From assembly GCA_035610365.1 (NCBI GenBank), contig CM069433.1, positions 132,946,545 to 133,010,544 of the forward strand: a stretch of DNA of 64,000 bases, written 5' to 3'. Positions 1 to 13,470 of this stretch are shown here, one piece after another. How positions within the stretch are numbered: position 1 is the first letter of the stretch; each line of letters starts with the position of its first letter. The DNA comes from Aquatica leii (lineage: Eukaryota; Arthropoda; Insecta; Coleoptera; Lampyridae). The notes beneath the pieces are model-generated. The model was not told the origin of the DNA. It worked only from the letters and a program-made list of their open reading frames with translations, and searched no databases. Made by a program: the position numbers and the translations under genes.

Positions 1-3000
1 AGAAAAATTTTGTCGAGAAACGACTGTATTAAGGCTCCAGGGTCTCGACTCTTCTAGCACACTTCCGGCAGCTTTTTAAGCACGAAATATTGCATGTATG
101 TCTTAACTGTGATACATAATTAGCCTGAAAAATTTTATCTTCTTAACTTTACAACGAACGAAGATAATAAAGAAAAATGTTTTTAGGGACTTAGAATAAT
201 TTTATAGAGAATCGAGAAAACCGGTGGCATTTGGGATCCTGGGTACCGAGTATTTTAATAACTGTTACAAGCTTGAAATTTTGCATTTATGTCCTAATAT
301 ACATACTTATTTAATCTGTAAAATTTTATCTTCTTAACGTTACAACGAACTTAGAAAATTAAAAAACAATATTTTTTAAGGACTTAGAAAAATTTTGTCG
401 AGAAACGACTGTATTAAGGCTCCAGGGTCTCGACTCTTCTAGCACACTTCCGGCAGCTTTTTAAGCACGAAATATTGCATGTATGTCTTAACTGTGATAC
501 ATAATTAGCCTGAAAAATTTTATCTTCTTAACTTTACAACGAACGAAGATAATAAAGAAAAATGTTTTTTAGGGACTTAGAATAATTTTATAGAGAATCG
601 AGAAAACCGGTGGCATTTGGGATCCTGGGTACCGAGTATTTTAATAACTGTTACAAGCTTGAAATTTTGCATTTATGTCCTAATATACATACTTATTTAA
701 TCTGTAAAATTTTATCTTCTTAACTTTACAACGAACTTAGAAATTAAAAAAATATTTTTAAGGACTTAGAAAAATTTTGTCGAGAAACGACTGTATTAGG
801 GCTCCAGGGTCTCGACTCTTCTAGCACACTTCCGGCAGCTTTTTAAGCATGAAATATTACATGTATGTCTTAACTATGATACATAATTAGCCTGAAAAAT
901 TTTATCTTCTTAACTTTACAACGCACGAAGATAAAGAAAAATATTTCTTAGGGACTTTGAAAAATTTTATAGAGAATCGAGCAAACCGGTGGCATTTGGG
1001 ATCCTGGGTACCGGGAATTTTAATAACTGTTACAAGCTTGAAATTTTGCATTTATGTCCTAATATACATACTTATTTAATCTGTAAAATTTTATCTTCTT
1101 AACTTTACAACGAACTTAGAAATTAAAAAAAAAATATTTTTTAAGGACTTAGAAAAATTTTGTCGAGAAACGACTGTATTAGGGCTCCAGGGTCTCGACT
1201 CTTCTAGCACACTTCCGGCAGCTTTTTAAGCATGAAATATTACATGTATGTCTTAACTATGATACATAATTAGCCTGAAAAATTTTATCTTCTTAACTTT
1301 ACAACGCACGAAGATAATAAAGAAAAATATTTCTTAGGGACTTTGAAAAATTTTATAGAGAATCGAGCAAACCGGTGGCATTTGGGATCCTGGGTACCGG
1401 GAATTTTAATAACTGTTACAAGCTTGAAATTTTGCATTTATGTCCTAATATACATACTTATTTAATCTGTAAAATTTTATCTTCTTAACGTTACAACGAA
1501 CTTAGAAAATTAAAAAAAAATATATTTAAGGACTTAGAAAAATTTTGTCGAGAAACGACTGTATTAAGGCTCCAGGGTCTCGACTCTTCTAGCACACTTC
1601 CGGCAGCTTTTTAAGCACGAAATATTGCATGTATGTCTTAACTGTGATACATAATTAGCCTGAAAAATTTTATCTTCTTAACTTTACAACGAACGAAGAT
1701 AATAAAGAAAAATGTTTTTTAGGGACTTAGAATAATTTTATAGAGAATCGAGAAAACCGGTGGCATTTGGGATCCTGGGTACCGAGTATTTTAATAACTG
1801 TTACAAGCTTGAAATTTTGCATTTATGTCCTAATATACATACTTATTTAATCTGTAAAATTTTATCTTCTTAACTTTACAACGAACTTAGAAATTAAAAA
1901 AAAAATATTTTTTAAGGACTTAGAAAAATTTTGTCGAGAAACGACTGTATTAGGGCTCCAGGGTCTCGACTCTTCTAGCACACTTCCGGCAGCTTTTTAA
2001 GCATGAAATATTGCATGTATGTCTTAACTATGATACATAATTAGCCTGAAAAATTTTATCTTCTTAACTTTACAACGCACGAAGATAATAAAGAAAAATA
2101 TTTCTTAGGGACTTTGAAAAATTTTATAGAGAATCGAGCAAACCGGTGGCATTTGGGATCCTGGGTACCGGGAATTTTAATAACTGTTACAAGCTTGAAA
2201 TTTTGCATTTATGTCCTAATATACATACTTATTTAATCTGTAAAATTTTATCTTCTTAACGTTACAACGAACTTAGAAAATTAAAAAAAAATATATTTAA
2301 GGACTTAGAAAAATTTTGTCGAGAAACGACTGTATTAAGGCTCCAGGGTCTCGACTCTTCTAGCACACTTCCGGCAGCTTTTTAAGCACGAAATATTGCA
2401 TGTATGTCTTAACTGTGATACATAATTAGCCTGAAAAATTTTATCTTCTTAACTTTACAACGAACGAAGATAATAAAGAAAATATTTTTTAAGGACTTAG
2501 AAAAATTTTATAGAGAATCGAGCTAACCGGTGGCATTTGGGATCCTGGGTACCGGGAATTTTAATAACTGTTACAAGCTTGAAATTTTGCATTTATGTCC
2601 TAATATACATACTTATTTAATCTGTAAAATTTTATCTTCTTAACTTTACAACGAACTTAGAAAATTTAAAAAAAATATTTTTTACGGACTTAGAAAAATT
2701 TTGTCGAGAAACGACTGTATTAGGGCTCCAGGGTCTCGACTCTTCTAGCAGACTTCCGGCAGCTTTTTAAGCATGAAATATTGCATGTATGTCTTAACTA
2801 TGATACATAATTAGCCTGAAAAATTTTATCTTCTTAACTTTACAACGCACGAAGATAATAAAGAAAAATGTTTCTTAGGGACTTTGAAAAATTTTATAGA
2901 GAATCGAGCAAACCGGTGGCATTTGGGATCCTGGGTACCGGGAATTTTAATAACTGTTACAAGCTTGAAATTTTGCATTTATGTCCTAATATACATACTT

Positions 3001-3839
3001 ATTTAATCTGTAAAATTTTATCTTCTTAACGTTACAACGAACTTAGAAAATTAAAAAAAAATATTTTTTAAGGACTTAGAAAAATTTTGTCGAGAAACGA
3101 CTGTATTAAGGCTCCAGGGTCTCGACTCTTCTAGCACACTTCCGGCAGCTTTTTAAGCACGAAATATTGCATGTATGTCTTAACTGTGATACATAATTAG
3201 CCTGAAAAATTTTATCTTCTTAACTTTACAACGAACGAAGATAATAAAGAAAAATTTTTTAGGGACTTAGAATAATTTTATAGAGAATCGAGAAAACCGG
3301 TGGCATTTGGGATCCTGGGTACCGAGTATTTTAATAACTGTTACAAGCTTGAAATTTTGCATTTATGTCCTAATATACATACTTATTTAATCTGTAAAAT
3401 TTTATCTTCTTAACTTTACAACGAACTTAGAAATTAAAAAAAAAATATTTTTTAAGGACTTAGAAAAATTTTGTCGAGAAACGACTGTATTAGGGCTCCA
3501 GGGTCTCGACTCTTCTAGCACACTTCCGGCAGCTTTTTAAGCATGAAATATTACATGTATGTCTTAACTATGATACATAATTAGCCTGAAAAATTTTATC
3601 TTCTTAACTTTACAACGCACGAAGATAAAGAAAAATATTTCTTAGGGACTTTGAAAAATTTTATAGAGAATCGAGCAAACCGGTGGCATTTGGGATCCTG
3701 GGTACCGGGAATTTTAATAACTGTTACAAGCTTGAAATTTTGCATTTATGTCCTAATATACATACTTATTTAATCTGTAAAATTTTATCTTCTTAACGTT
3801 ACAACGAACTTAGAAAATTTTAAAAAAATATTTTTTAAG

Positions 3840-3990
3840 GACTTAGAAAAATTTTGTCGAGAAACGACTGTATTAAGGCTCCAGGGTCTCGAGTCTCCTA
3901 GCACACTTCCGGCAGCTTTGTAAGCACGAAATATTGCATGTACGTCTTAACTGTGATACATAATTTGCCTCAAAATTTTATCTTCTTAAC
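3840..3990. repeat. Diverged A monomer within the satellite
   Basis: This A monomer has ctcgagtctcctagc in place of ctcgactcttctagc, then ctttgtaagcac, tacgtcttaac and aatttgcctcaaaatttt. It carries several private changes within 120 bp, while its neighbours are almost identical to each other. Confidence 0.8.
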
Positions 3991-6900
3991 TTTACAACGA
4001 ACGAAGATAATAAAGAAAAATGTTTTTTAGGGACTTAGAATAATTTTATAGAGAATCGAGAAAACCGGTGGCATTTGGGATCCTGGGTACCGGGTATTTT
4101 AATAACTGTTACAAGCTTGAAATTTTGCATTTATATCCTAATATACATACTTATTTAATCTGTAAAATTTTATCTTCTTAACTTTACAACGAACTTAGAA
4201 ATTAAAAAAAAAATATTTTTTAAGGACTTAGAAAAATTTTGTCGAGAAACGACTGTATTAGGGCTCCAGGGTCTCGACTCTTCTAGCACACTTCCGGCAG
4301 CTTTTTAAGCACGAAATATTGCATGTATGTCTTAACTATGATACATAATTAATCTGTAAAATTTTATCTTCTTAACTTTACAACGAACTTAGAAATTAAA
4401 AAAAAAATATTTTTTAAGGACTTAGAAAAATTTTATAGAGAATCGAGAAAACCGGTGGCATTTGGGATCCTGGGTACCGAGTATTTTAATAACTGTTACA
4501 AGCTTGAAATTTTGCATTTATATCCTAATATACATACTTATTTAATATGTAAAATTTTATCTTCTTAACTTTACAACGAACTTAGAAAATTTAAAAAAAA
4601 TATTTTTTACGGACTTAGAAAAATTTTGTCGAGAAACGACTGTATTAGGGCTCCAGGGTCTCGACTCTTCTAGCACACTTCCGGCAGCTTTTTAAGCATG
4701 AAATATTACATGTATGTCTTAACTATGATACATAATTAGCCTGAAAAATTTTATCTTCTTAACTTTACAACGCACGAAGATAATAAAGAAAAATGTTTCT
4801 TAGGGACTTTGAAAAATTTTATAGAGAATCGAGCAAACCGGTGGCATTTGGGATCCTGGGTACCGGGAATTTTAATAACTGTTACAAGCTTGAAATTTTG
4901 CATTTATGTCCTAATATACATACTTATTTAATCTGTAAAATTTTATCTTCTTAACTTTACAACGAACTTAGAAAATTAAAAAAAAATATTTTTTAAGGAC
5001 TTAGAAAAATTTTGTCGAGAAACGACTGTATTAAGGCTCCAGGGTCTCGACTCTTCTAGCACACTTCCGGCAGCTTTTTAAGCACGAAATATTGCATGTA
5101 TGTCTTAACTGTGATACATAATTAGCCTGAAAAATTTTATCTTCTTAACTTTACAACGAACGAAGATAATAAAGAAAAATGTTTTTTAGGGACTTTGAAA
5201 AATTTTATAGAGAATCGAGCAAACCGGTGGCATTTGGGATCCTGGGTACCGGGAATTTTAATAACTGTTACAAGCTTGAAATTTTGCATTTATGTCCTAA
5301 TATACATACTTATTTAATCTGTAAAATTTTATCTTCTTAACGTTACAACGAACTTAGAAAATTAAAAAAAAATATTTTTTAAGGACTTAGAAAAATTTTG
5401 TCGAGAAACGACTGTATTAAGGCTCCAGGGTCTCGACTCTTCTAGCACACTTCCGGCAGCTTTTTAAGCATGAAATATTACATGTATGTCTTAACTATGA
5501 TACATAATTAGCCTGAAAAATTTTATCTTCTTAACTTTACAACGCACGAAGATAAAGAAAAATATTTCTTAGGGACTTTGAAAAATTTTATAGAGAATCG
5601 AGAAAACCGGTGGCATTTGGGATCCTGGGTACCGAGTATTTTAATAACTGTTACAAGCTTGAAATTTTGCATTTATATCCTAATATACATACTTATTTAA
5701 TCTGTAAAATTTTATCTTCTTAACTTTACAACGAACTTAGAAATTAAAAAAATATTTTTACGGACTTAGAAAAATTTTGTCGAGAAACGACTGTATTAGG
5801 GCTCCAGGGTCTCGACTCTTCTAGCACACTTCCGGCAGCTTTTTAAGCATGAAATATTGCATGTATGTCTTAACTATGATACATAATTAGCCTGAAAAAT
5901 TTTATCTTCTTAACTTTACAACGCACGAAGATAATAAAGAAAAATGTTTCTTAGGGACTTTGAAAAATTTTATAGAGAATCGAGCAAACCGGTGGCATTT
6001 GGGATCCTGGGTACCGGGTATTTTAATAACTGTTACAAGCTTGAAATTTTGCATTTATGTCCTAATATACATACTTATTTAATCTGTAAAATTTTATCTT
6101 CTTAACTTTACAACGAACTTAGAAAATTTAAAAAAAATATTTTTTACGGACTTAGAAAAATTTTGTCGAGAAACGACTGTATTAGGGCTCCAGGGTCTCG
6201 ACTCTTCTAGCACACTTCCGGCAGCTTTTTAAGCACGAAATATTGCATGTATGTCTTAACTGTGATACATAATTAGCCTGAAAAATTTTATCTTCTTAAC
6301 TTTACAACGAACGAAGATAATAAAGAAAAATGTTTTTTAGGGACTTAGAATAATTTTATAGAGAATCGAGAAAACCGGTGGCATTTGGGATCCTGGGTAC
6401 CGAGTATTTTAATAACTGTTACAAGCTTGAAATTTTGCATTTATGTCCTAATATACATACTTATTTAATCTGTAAAATTTTATCTTCTTAACTTTACAAC
6501 GAACTTAGAAATTAAAAAAAAAATATTTTTTAAGGACTTAGAAAAATTTTGTCGAGAAACGACTGTATTAGGGCTCCAGGGTCTCGACTCTTCTAGCACA
6601 CTTCCGGCAGCTTTTTAAGCATGAAATATTGCATGTATGTCTTAACTATGATACATAATTAATCTGTAAAATTTTATCTTCTTAACTTTACAACGAACGA
6701 AGATAATAAAGAAAAATATTTCTTAGGGACTTTGAAAAATTTTATAGAGAATCGAGAAAACCGGTGGCATTTGGGATCCTGGGTACCGAGTATTTTAATA
6801 ACTGTTACAAGCTTGAAATTTTGCATTTATGTCCTAATATACATACTTATTTAATCTGTAAAATTTTATCTTCTTAACTTTACAACGAACTTAGAAAATT

Positions 6901-7694
6901 TAAAAAAAATATTTTTTAAGGACTTAGAAAAATTTTGTCGAGAAACGACTGTATTAGGGCTCCAGGGTCTCGACTCTTCTAGCACACTTCCGGCAGCTTT
7001 TTAAGCATGAAATATTACATGTATGTCTTAACTATGATACATAATTAGCCTGAAAAATTTTATCTTCTTAACTTTACAACGCACGAAGATAATAAAGAAA
7101 ATATTTTTTAAGGACTTAGAAAAATTTTATAGAGAATCGAGCAAACCGGTGGCATTTGGGATCCTGGGTACCGGGAATTTTAATAACTGTTACAAGCTTG
7201 AAATTTTGCATTTATGTCCTAATATACATACTTATTTAATCTGTAAAATTTTATCTTCTTAACGTTACAACGAACTTAGAAAATTAAAAAAAAATATTTT
7301 TTAAGGACTTAGAAAAATTTTGTCGAGAAACGACTGTATTAGGGCTCCAGGGTCTCGACTCTTCTAGCACACTTCCGGCAGCTTTTTAAGCATGAAATAT
7401 TGCATGTATGTCTTAACTATGATACATAATTAGCCTGAAAAATTTTATCTTCTTAACTTTACAACGCACGAAGATAATAAAGAAAAATATTTCTTAGGGA
7501 CTTAGAATAATTTTATAGAGAATCGAGAAAACCGGTGGCATTTGGGATCCTGGGTACCGAGTATTTTAATAACTGTTACAAGCTTGAAATTTTGCATTTA
7601 TGTCCTAATATACATACTTATTTAATCTGTAAAATTTTATCTTCTTAACTTTACAACGAACTTAGAAATTTAAAAAAAAATATTTTTTAAGGAC

Positions 7695-7800
7695 TTAGAA
7701 AAATGTTGTCGAGAAACGACCGTATTAGGGCTCCAGGGCCTGGACTCTTCTAGCACACTTCCGGCAGGCTTCTAGGCATGAAATATTACATGTATGTCTT
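7695..7800. repeat. Diverged A monomer within the satellite
   Basis: Private changes include aaatgttgtcgag, acgaccgtatt, agggcctggactc and ggcaggcttctaggcatg. The flanking monomers have the common form, so this copy has escaped recent homogenisation. Confidence 0.8.
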
Positions 7801-10800
7801 AACTATGATACATAATTAGCCTGAAAAATTTTATCTTCTTAACTTTACAACGCACGAAGATAATAAAGAAAAATATTTCTTAGGGACTTAGAATAATTTT
7901 ATAGAGAATCGAGAAAACCGGTGGCATTTGGGATCCTGGGTACCGAGTATTTTAATAACTGTTACAAGCTTGAAATTTTGCATTTATATCCTAATATACA
8001 TACTTATTTAATCTGTAAAATTTTATCTTCTTAACTTTACAACGAACTTAGAAATTAAAAAAAAAATATTTTTTAAGGACTTAGAAAAATTTTGTCGAGA
8101 AACGACTGTATTAGGGCTCCAGGGTCTCGACTCTTCTAGCACACTTCCGGCAGCTTTTTAAGCACGAAATATTGCATGTATGTCTTAACTATGATACATA
8201 ATTAATCTGTAAAATTTTATCTTCTTAACTTTACAACGAACTTAGAAATTAAAAAAAAAATATTTTTTAAGGACTTAGAAAAATTTTATAGAGAATCGAG
8301 AAAACCGGTGGCATTTGGGATCCTGGGTACCGAGTATTTTAATAACTGTTACAAGCTTGAAATTTTGCATTTATGTCCTAATATACATACTTATTTAATC
8401 TGTAAAATTTTATCTTCTTAACTTTACAACGAACTTAGAAATTAAAAAAAAAATATTTTTTAAGGACTTAGAAAAATTTTGTCGAGAAACGACTGTATTA
8501 GGGCTCCAGGGTCTCGACTCTTCTAGCACACTTCCGGCAGCTTTTTAAGCATGAAATATTACATGTATGTCTTAACTATGATACATAATTAGCCTGAAAA
8601 ATTTTATCTTCTTAACTTTACAACGCACGAAGATAATAAAGAAAAATATTTCTTAGGGACTTTGAAAAATTTTATAGAGAATCGAGCAAACCGGTGGCAT
8701 TTGGGATCCTGGGTACCGGGAATTTTAATAACTGTTACAAGCTTGAAATTTTGCATTTATGTCCTAATATACATACTTATTTAATCTGTAAAATTTTATC
8801 TTCTTAACTTTACAACGAACTTAGAAAATTTAAAAAAAATATTTTTTAAGGACTTAGAAAAATTTTGTCGAGAAACGACTGTATTAGGGCTCCAGGGTCT
8901 CGACTCTTCTAGCACACTTCCGGCAGCTTTTTAAGCACGAAATATTGCATGTATGTCTTAACTGTGATACATAATTAGCCTGAAAAATTTTATCTTCTTA
9001 ACTTTACAACGAACGAAGATAATAAAGAAAAATGTTTTTTAGGGACTTAGAAAAATTTTATAGAGAATCGAGAAAACCGGTGGCATTTGGGATCCTGGGT
9101 ACCGAGTATTTTAATAACTGTTACAAGCTTGAAATTTTGCATTTATGTCCTAATATACATACTTATTTAATCTGTAAAATTTTATCTTCTTAACTTTACA
9201 ACGAACTTAGAAATTAAAAAAAAAATATTTTTTAAGGACTTAGAAAAATTTTGTCGAGAAACGACTGTATTAGGGCTCCAGGGTCTCGACTCTTCTAGCA
9301 CACTTCCGGCAGCTTTTTAAGCATGAAATATTGCATGTATGTCTTAACTATGATACATAATTAATCTGTAAAATTTTATCTTCTTAACTTTACAACGAAC
9401 GAAGATAATAAAGAAAAATATTTCTTAGGGACTTTGAAAAATTTTATAGAGAATCGAGCAAACCGGTGGCATTTGGGATCCTGGGTACCGGGTATTTTAA
9501 TAACTGTTACAAGCTTGAAATTTTGCATTTATATCCTAATATACATACTTATTTAATCTGTAAAATTTTATCTTCTTAACTTTACAACGAACGAAGATAA
9601 TAAAGAAAAATATTTCTTAGGGACTTAGAATAATTTTATAGAGAATCGAGAAAACCGGTGGCATTTGGGATCCTGGGTACCGGGTATTTTAATAACTGTT
9701 ACAAGCTTGAAATTTTGCATTTATGTCCTAATATACATACTTATTTAATCTGTAAAATTTTATCTTCTTAACTTTACAACGAACTTAGAAATTAAAAAAA
9801 AAATATTTTTTAAGGACTTAGAAAAATTTTGTCGAGAAACGACTGTATTAGGGCTCCAGGGTCTCGACTCTTCTAGCACACTTCCGGCAGCTTTTTAAGC
9901 ACGAAATATTGCATGTATGTCTTAACGATGATACATAATTAGCCTGAAAACTTTTATCTTCTTAACGTTACAACGAACGAAGATAATAAAGAAAAATATT
10001 TCTTAGGGACTTTGAAAAATTTTATAGAGAATCGAGAAAACCGGTGGCATTTGGGATCCTGGGTACCGAGTATTTTAATAACTGTTACAAGCTTGAAATT
10101 TTGCATTTATATCCTAATATACATACTTATTTAATCTGTAAAATTTTATCTTCTTAACTTTACAACGAACTTAGAAATTAAAAAAAAAATATTTTTTAAG
10201 GACTTAGAAAAATTTTGTCGAGAAACGACTGTATTAGGGCTCCAGGGTCTCGACTCTTCTAGCACACTTCCGGCAGCTTTTTAAGCACGAAATATTGCAT
10301 GTATGTCTTAACTATGATACATAATTAATCTGTAAAATTTTATCTTCTTAACTTTACAACGAACGAAGATAATAAAGAAAAATGTTTTTTAGGGACTTAG
10401 AATAATTTTATAGAGAATCGAGAAAACCGGTGGCATTTGGGATCCTGGGTACCGAGTATTTTAATAACTGTTACAAGCTTGAAATTTTGCATTTATGTCC
10501 TAATATACATACTTATTTAATCTGTAAAATTTTATCTTCTTAACTTTACAACGAACTTAGAAATTAAAAAAAAAATATTTTTTACGGAATTAGAAAAATT
10601 TTGTCGAGAAACGACTGTATTAGGGCTCCAGGGTCTCGACTCTTCTAGCACACTTCCGGCAGCTTTTTAAGCATGAAATATTACATGTATGTCTTAACTA
10701 TGATACATAATTAGCCTGAAAAATTTTATCTTCTTAACTTTACAACGCACGAAGATAAAGAAAAATATTTCTTAGGGACTTTGAAAAATTTTATAGAGAA

Positions 10801-13039
10801 TCGAGCAAACCGGTGGCATTTGGGATCCTGGGTACCGAGTATTTTAATAACTGTTACAAGCTTGAAATTTTGCATTTATGTCCTAATATACATACTTATT
10901 TAATCTGTAAAATTTTATCTTCTTAACTTTACAACGAACTTAGAAATTAAAAAAATATTTTTAAGGACTTAGAAAAATTTTGTCGAGAAACGACTGTATT
11001 AGGGCTCCAGGGTCTCGACTCTTCTAGCACACTTCCGGCAGCTTTTTAAGCATGAAATATTACATGTATGTCTTAACTATGATACATAATTAGCCTGAAA
11101 AATTTTATCTTCTTAACTTTACAACGCACGAAGATAATAAAGAAAAATATTTCTTAGGGACTTTGAAAAATTTTATAGAGAATCGAGAAAACCGGTGGCA
11201 TTTGGGATCCTGGGTACCGAGTATTTTAATAACTGTTACAAGCTTGAAATTTTGCATTTATGTCCTAATATACATACTTATTTAATCTGTAAAATTTTAT
11301 CTTCTTAACTTTACAACGAACTTAGAAATTAAAAAAAAAATATTTTTTAAGGACTTAGAAAAATTTTGTCGAGAAACGACTGTATTAAGGCTCCAGGGTT
11401 TCGACTCTTCTAGCACACTTCCGGCAGCTTTTTAAGCACGAAATATTGCATGTATGTCTTAACTATGATACATAATTAATCTGTAAAATTTTATCTTCTT
11501 AACGTTACAACGAACTTAGAAAATTAAAAAAAAATATTTTTTAAGGACTTAGAAAAATTTTGTCGAGAAACGACTGTATTAAGGCTCCAGGGTCTCGACT
11601 CTTCTAGCACACTTCCGGCAGCTTTTTAAGCACGAAATATTGCATGTATGTCTTAACTATGATACATAATTAGCCTGAAAAATTTTATCTTCTTAACTTT
11701 ACAACGAACGAAGATAATAAAGAAAAATGTTTTTTAGGGACTTAGAATAATTTTATAGAGAATCGAGAAAACCGGTGGCATTTGGGATCCTGGGTACCGG
11801 GTATTTTAATAACTGTTACAAGCTTGAAATTTTGCATTTATGTCCTAATATACATACTTATTTAATCTGTAAAATTTTATCTTCTTAACTTTACAACGAA
11901 CTTAGAAATTAAAAAAAAAATATTTTTTAAGGACTTAGAAAAATTTTGTCGAGAAACGACTGTATTAGGGCTCCAGGGTCTCGACTCTTCTAGCACACTT
12001 CCGGCAGCTTTTTAAGCATGAAATATTGCATGTATGTCTTAACTATGATACATAATTAGCCTGAAAAATTTTATCTTCTTAACTTTACAACGCACGAAGA
12101 TAATAAAGAAAAATATTTCTTAGGGACTTTGAAAAATTTTATAGAGAATCGAGAAAACCGGTGGCATTTGGGATCCTGGGTACCGAGTATTTTAATAACT
12201 GTTACAAGCTTGAAATTTTGCATTTATATCCTAATATACATACTTATTTAATCTGTAAAATTTTATCTTCTTAACTTTACAACGAACTTAGAAAATTTAA
12301 AAAAAATATTTTTTAAGGACTTAGAAAAATTTTGTCGAGAAACGACTGTATTAGGGCTCCAGGGTCTCGACTCTTCTAGCACACTTCCGGCAGCTTTTTA
12401 AGCACGAAATATTGCATGTATGTCTTAACTATGATACATAATTAATCTGTAAAATTTTATCTTCTTAACGTTACAACGAACTTAGAAAATTAAAAAAAAA
12501 TATTTTTTAAGGACTTAGAAAAATTTTATAGAGAATCGAGAAAACCGGTGGCATTTGGGATCCTGGGTACCGAGTATTTTAATAACTGTTACAAGCTTGA
12601 AATTTTGCATTTATGTCCTAATATACATACTTATTTAATCTGTAAAATTTTATCTTCTTAACTTTACAACGAACTTAGAAATTAAAAAAAAATATTTTTT
12701 AAGGACTTAGAAAAATTTTGTCGAGAAACGACTGTATTAGGGCTCCAGGGTCTCGACTCTTCTAGCACACTTCCGGCAGCTTTTTAAGCATGAAATATTG
12801 CATGTATGTCTTAACTATGATACATAATTAGCCTGAAAAATTTTATCTTCTTAACTTTACAACGCACGAAGATAATAAAGAAAAATATTTCTTAGGGACT
12901 TTGAAAAATTTTATAGAGAATCGAGCAAACCGGTGGCATTTGGGATCCTGGGTACCGGGAATTTTAATAACTGTTACAAGCTTGAAATTTTGCATTTATG
13001 TCCTAATATACATACTTATTTAATCTGTAAAATTTTATC

Positions 13040-13470
13040 TTCTTAACTTTACAACGAACGAAGATAATAAAAAAAATGCTTCTTAGGGACTTTGAAAAAT
13101 TTTATAGAGAATCGAGAAAACCGGTGGCATTTGGGATCCTGGGTACCGAGTATTTTAATAACTGTTACAAGCTTGAAATTTTGCATTTATGTCCTAATAT
13201 ACATACTTATTTAATCTGTAAAATATTATCTTCTTAACTGTACAACGAACTTAGAAATTTAAAAAAAATATTTTTTAAGGACTTAGAAAAATTTTGTCTA
13301 GAAACGACTGTATTGGGGCTCCATGGTCTCGACTCTTCTAGCACACTTCCGGCAACTTTATAAGCACGAAATATTGCATGTATGTCTTAACTATGATAAA
13401 TAATTAGCCTGAAAAATTTTATCTTCTTAACTTTACAACGAAGATAATAAAGAAAAATGTTTCTTAGGGA
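13040..13470. repeat. B-B break followed by a diverged A monomer
   Basis: A B monomer with an A-type tail (aacgaacgaagataataaa) near 13050 is followed directly by another B at about 13104. The next A monomer is one of the most altered in the array: gtctagaaacgac, ttggggctccatgg, ggcaactttataag, gataaataatt, and a shortened tail acaacgaagataataaag. Confidence 0.8.
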
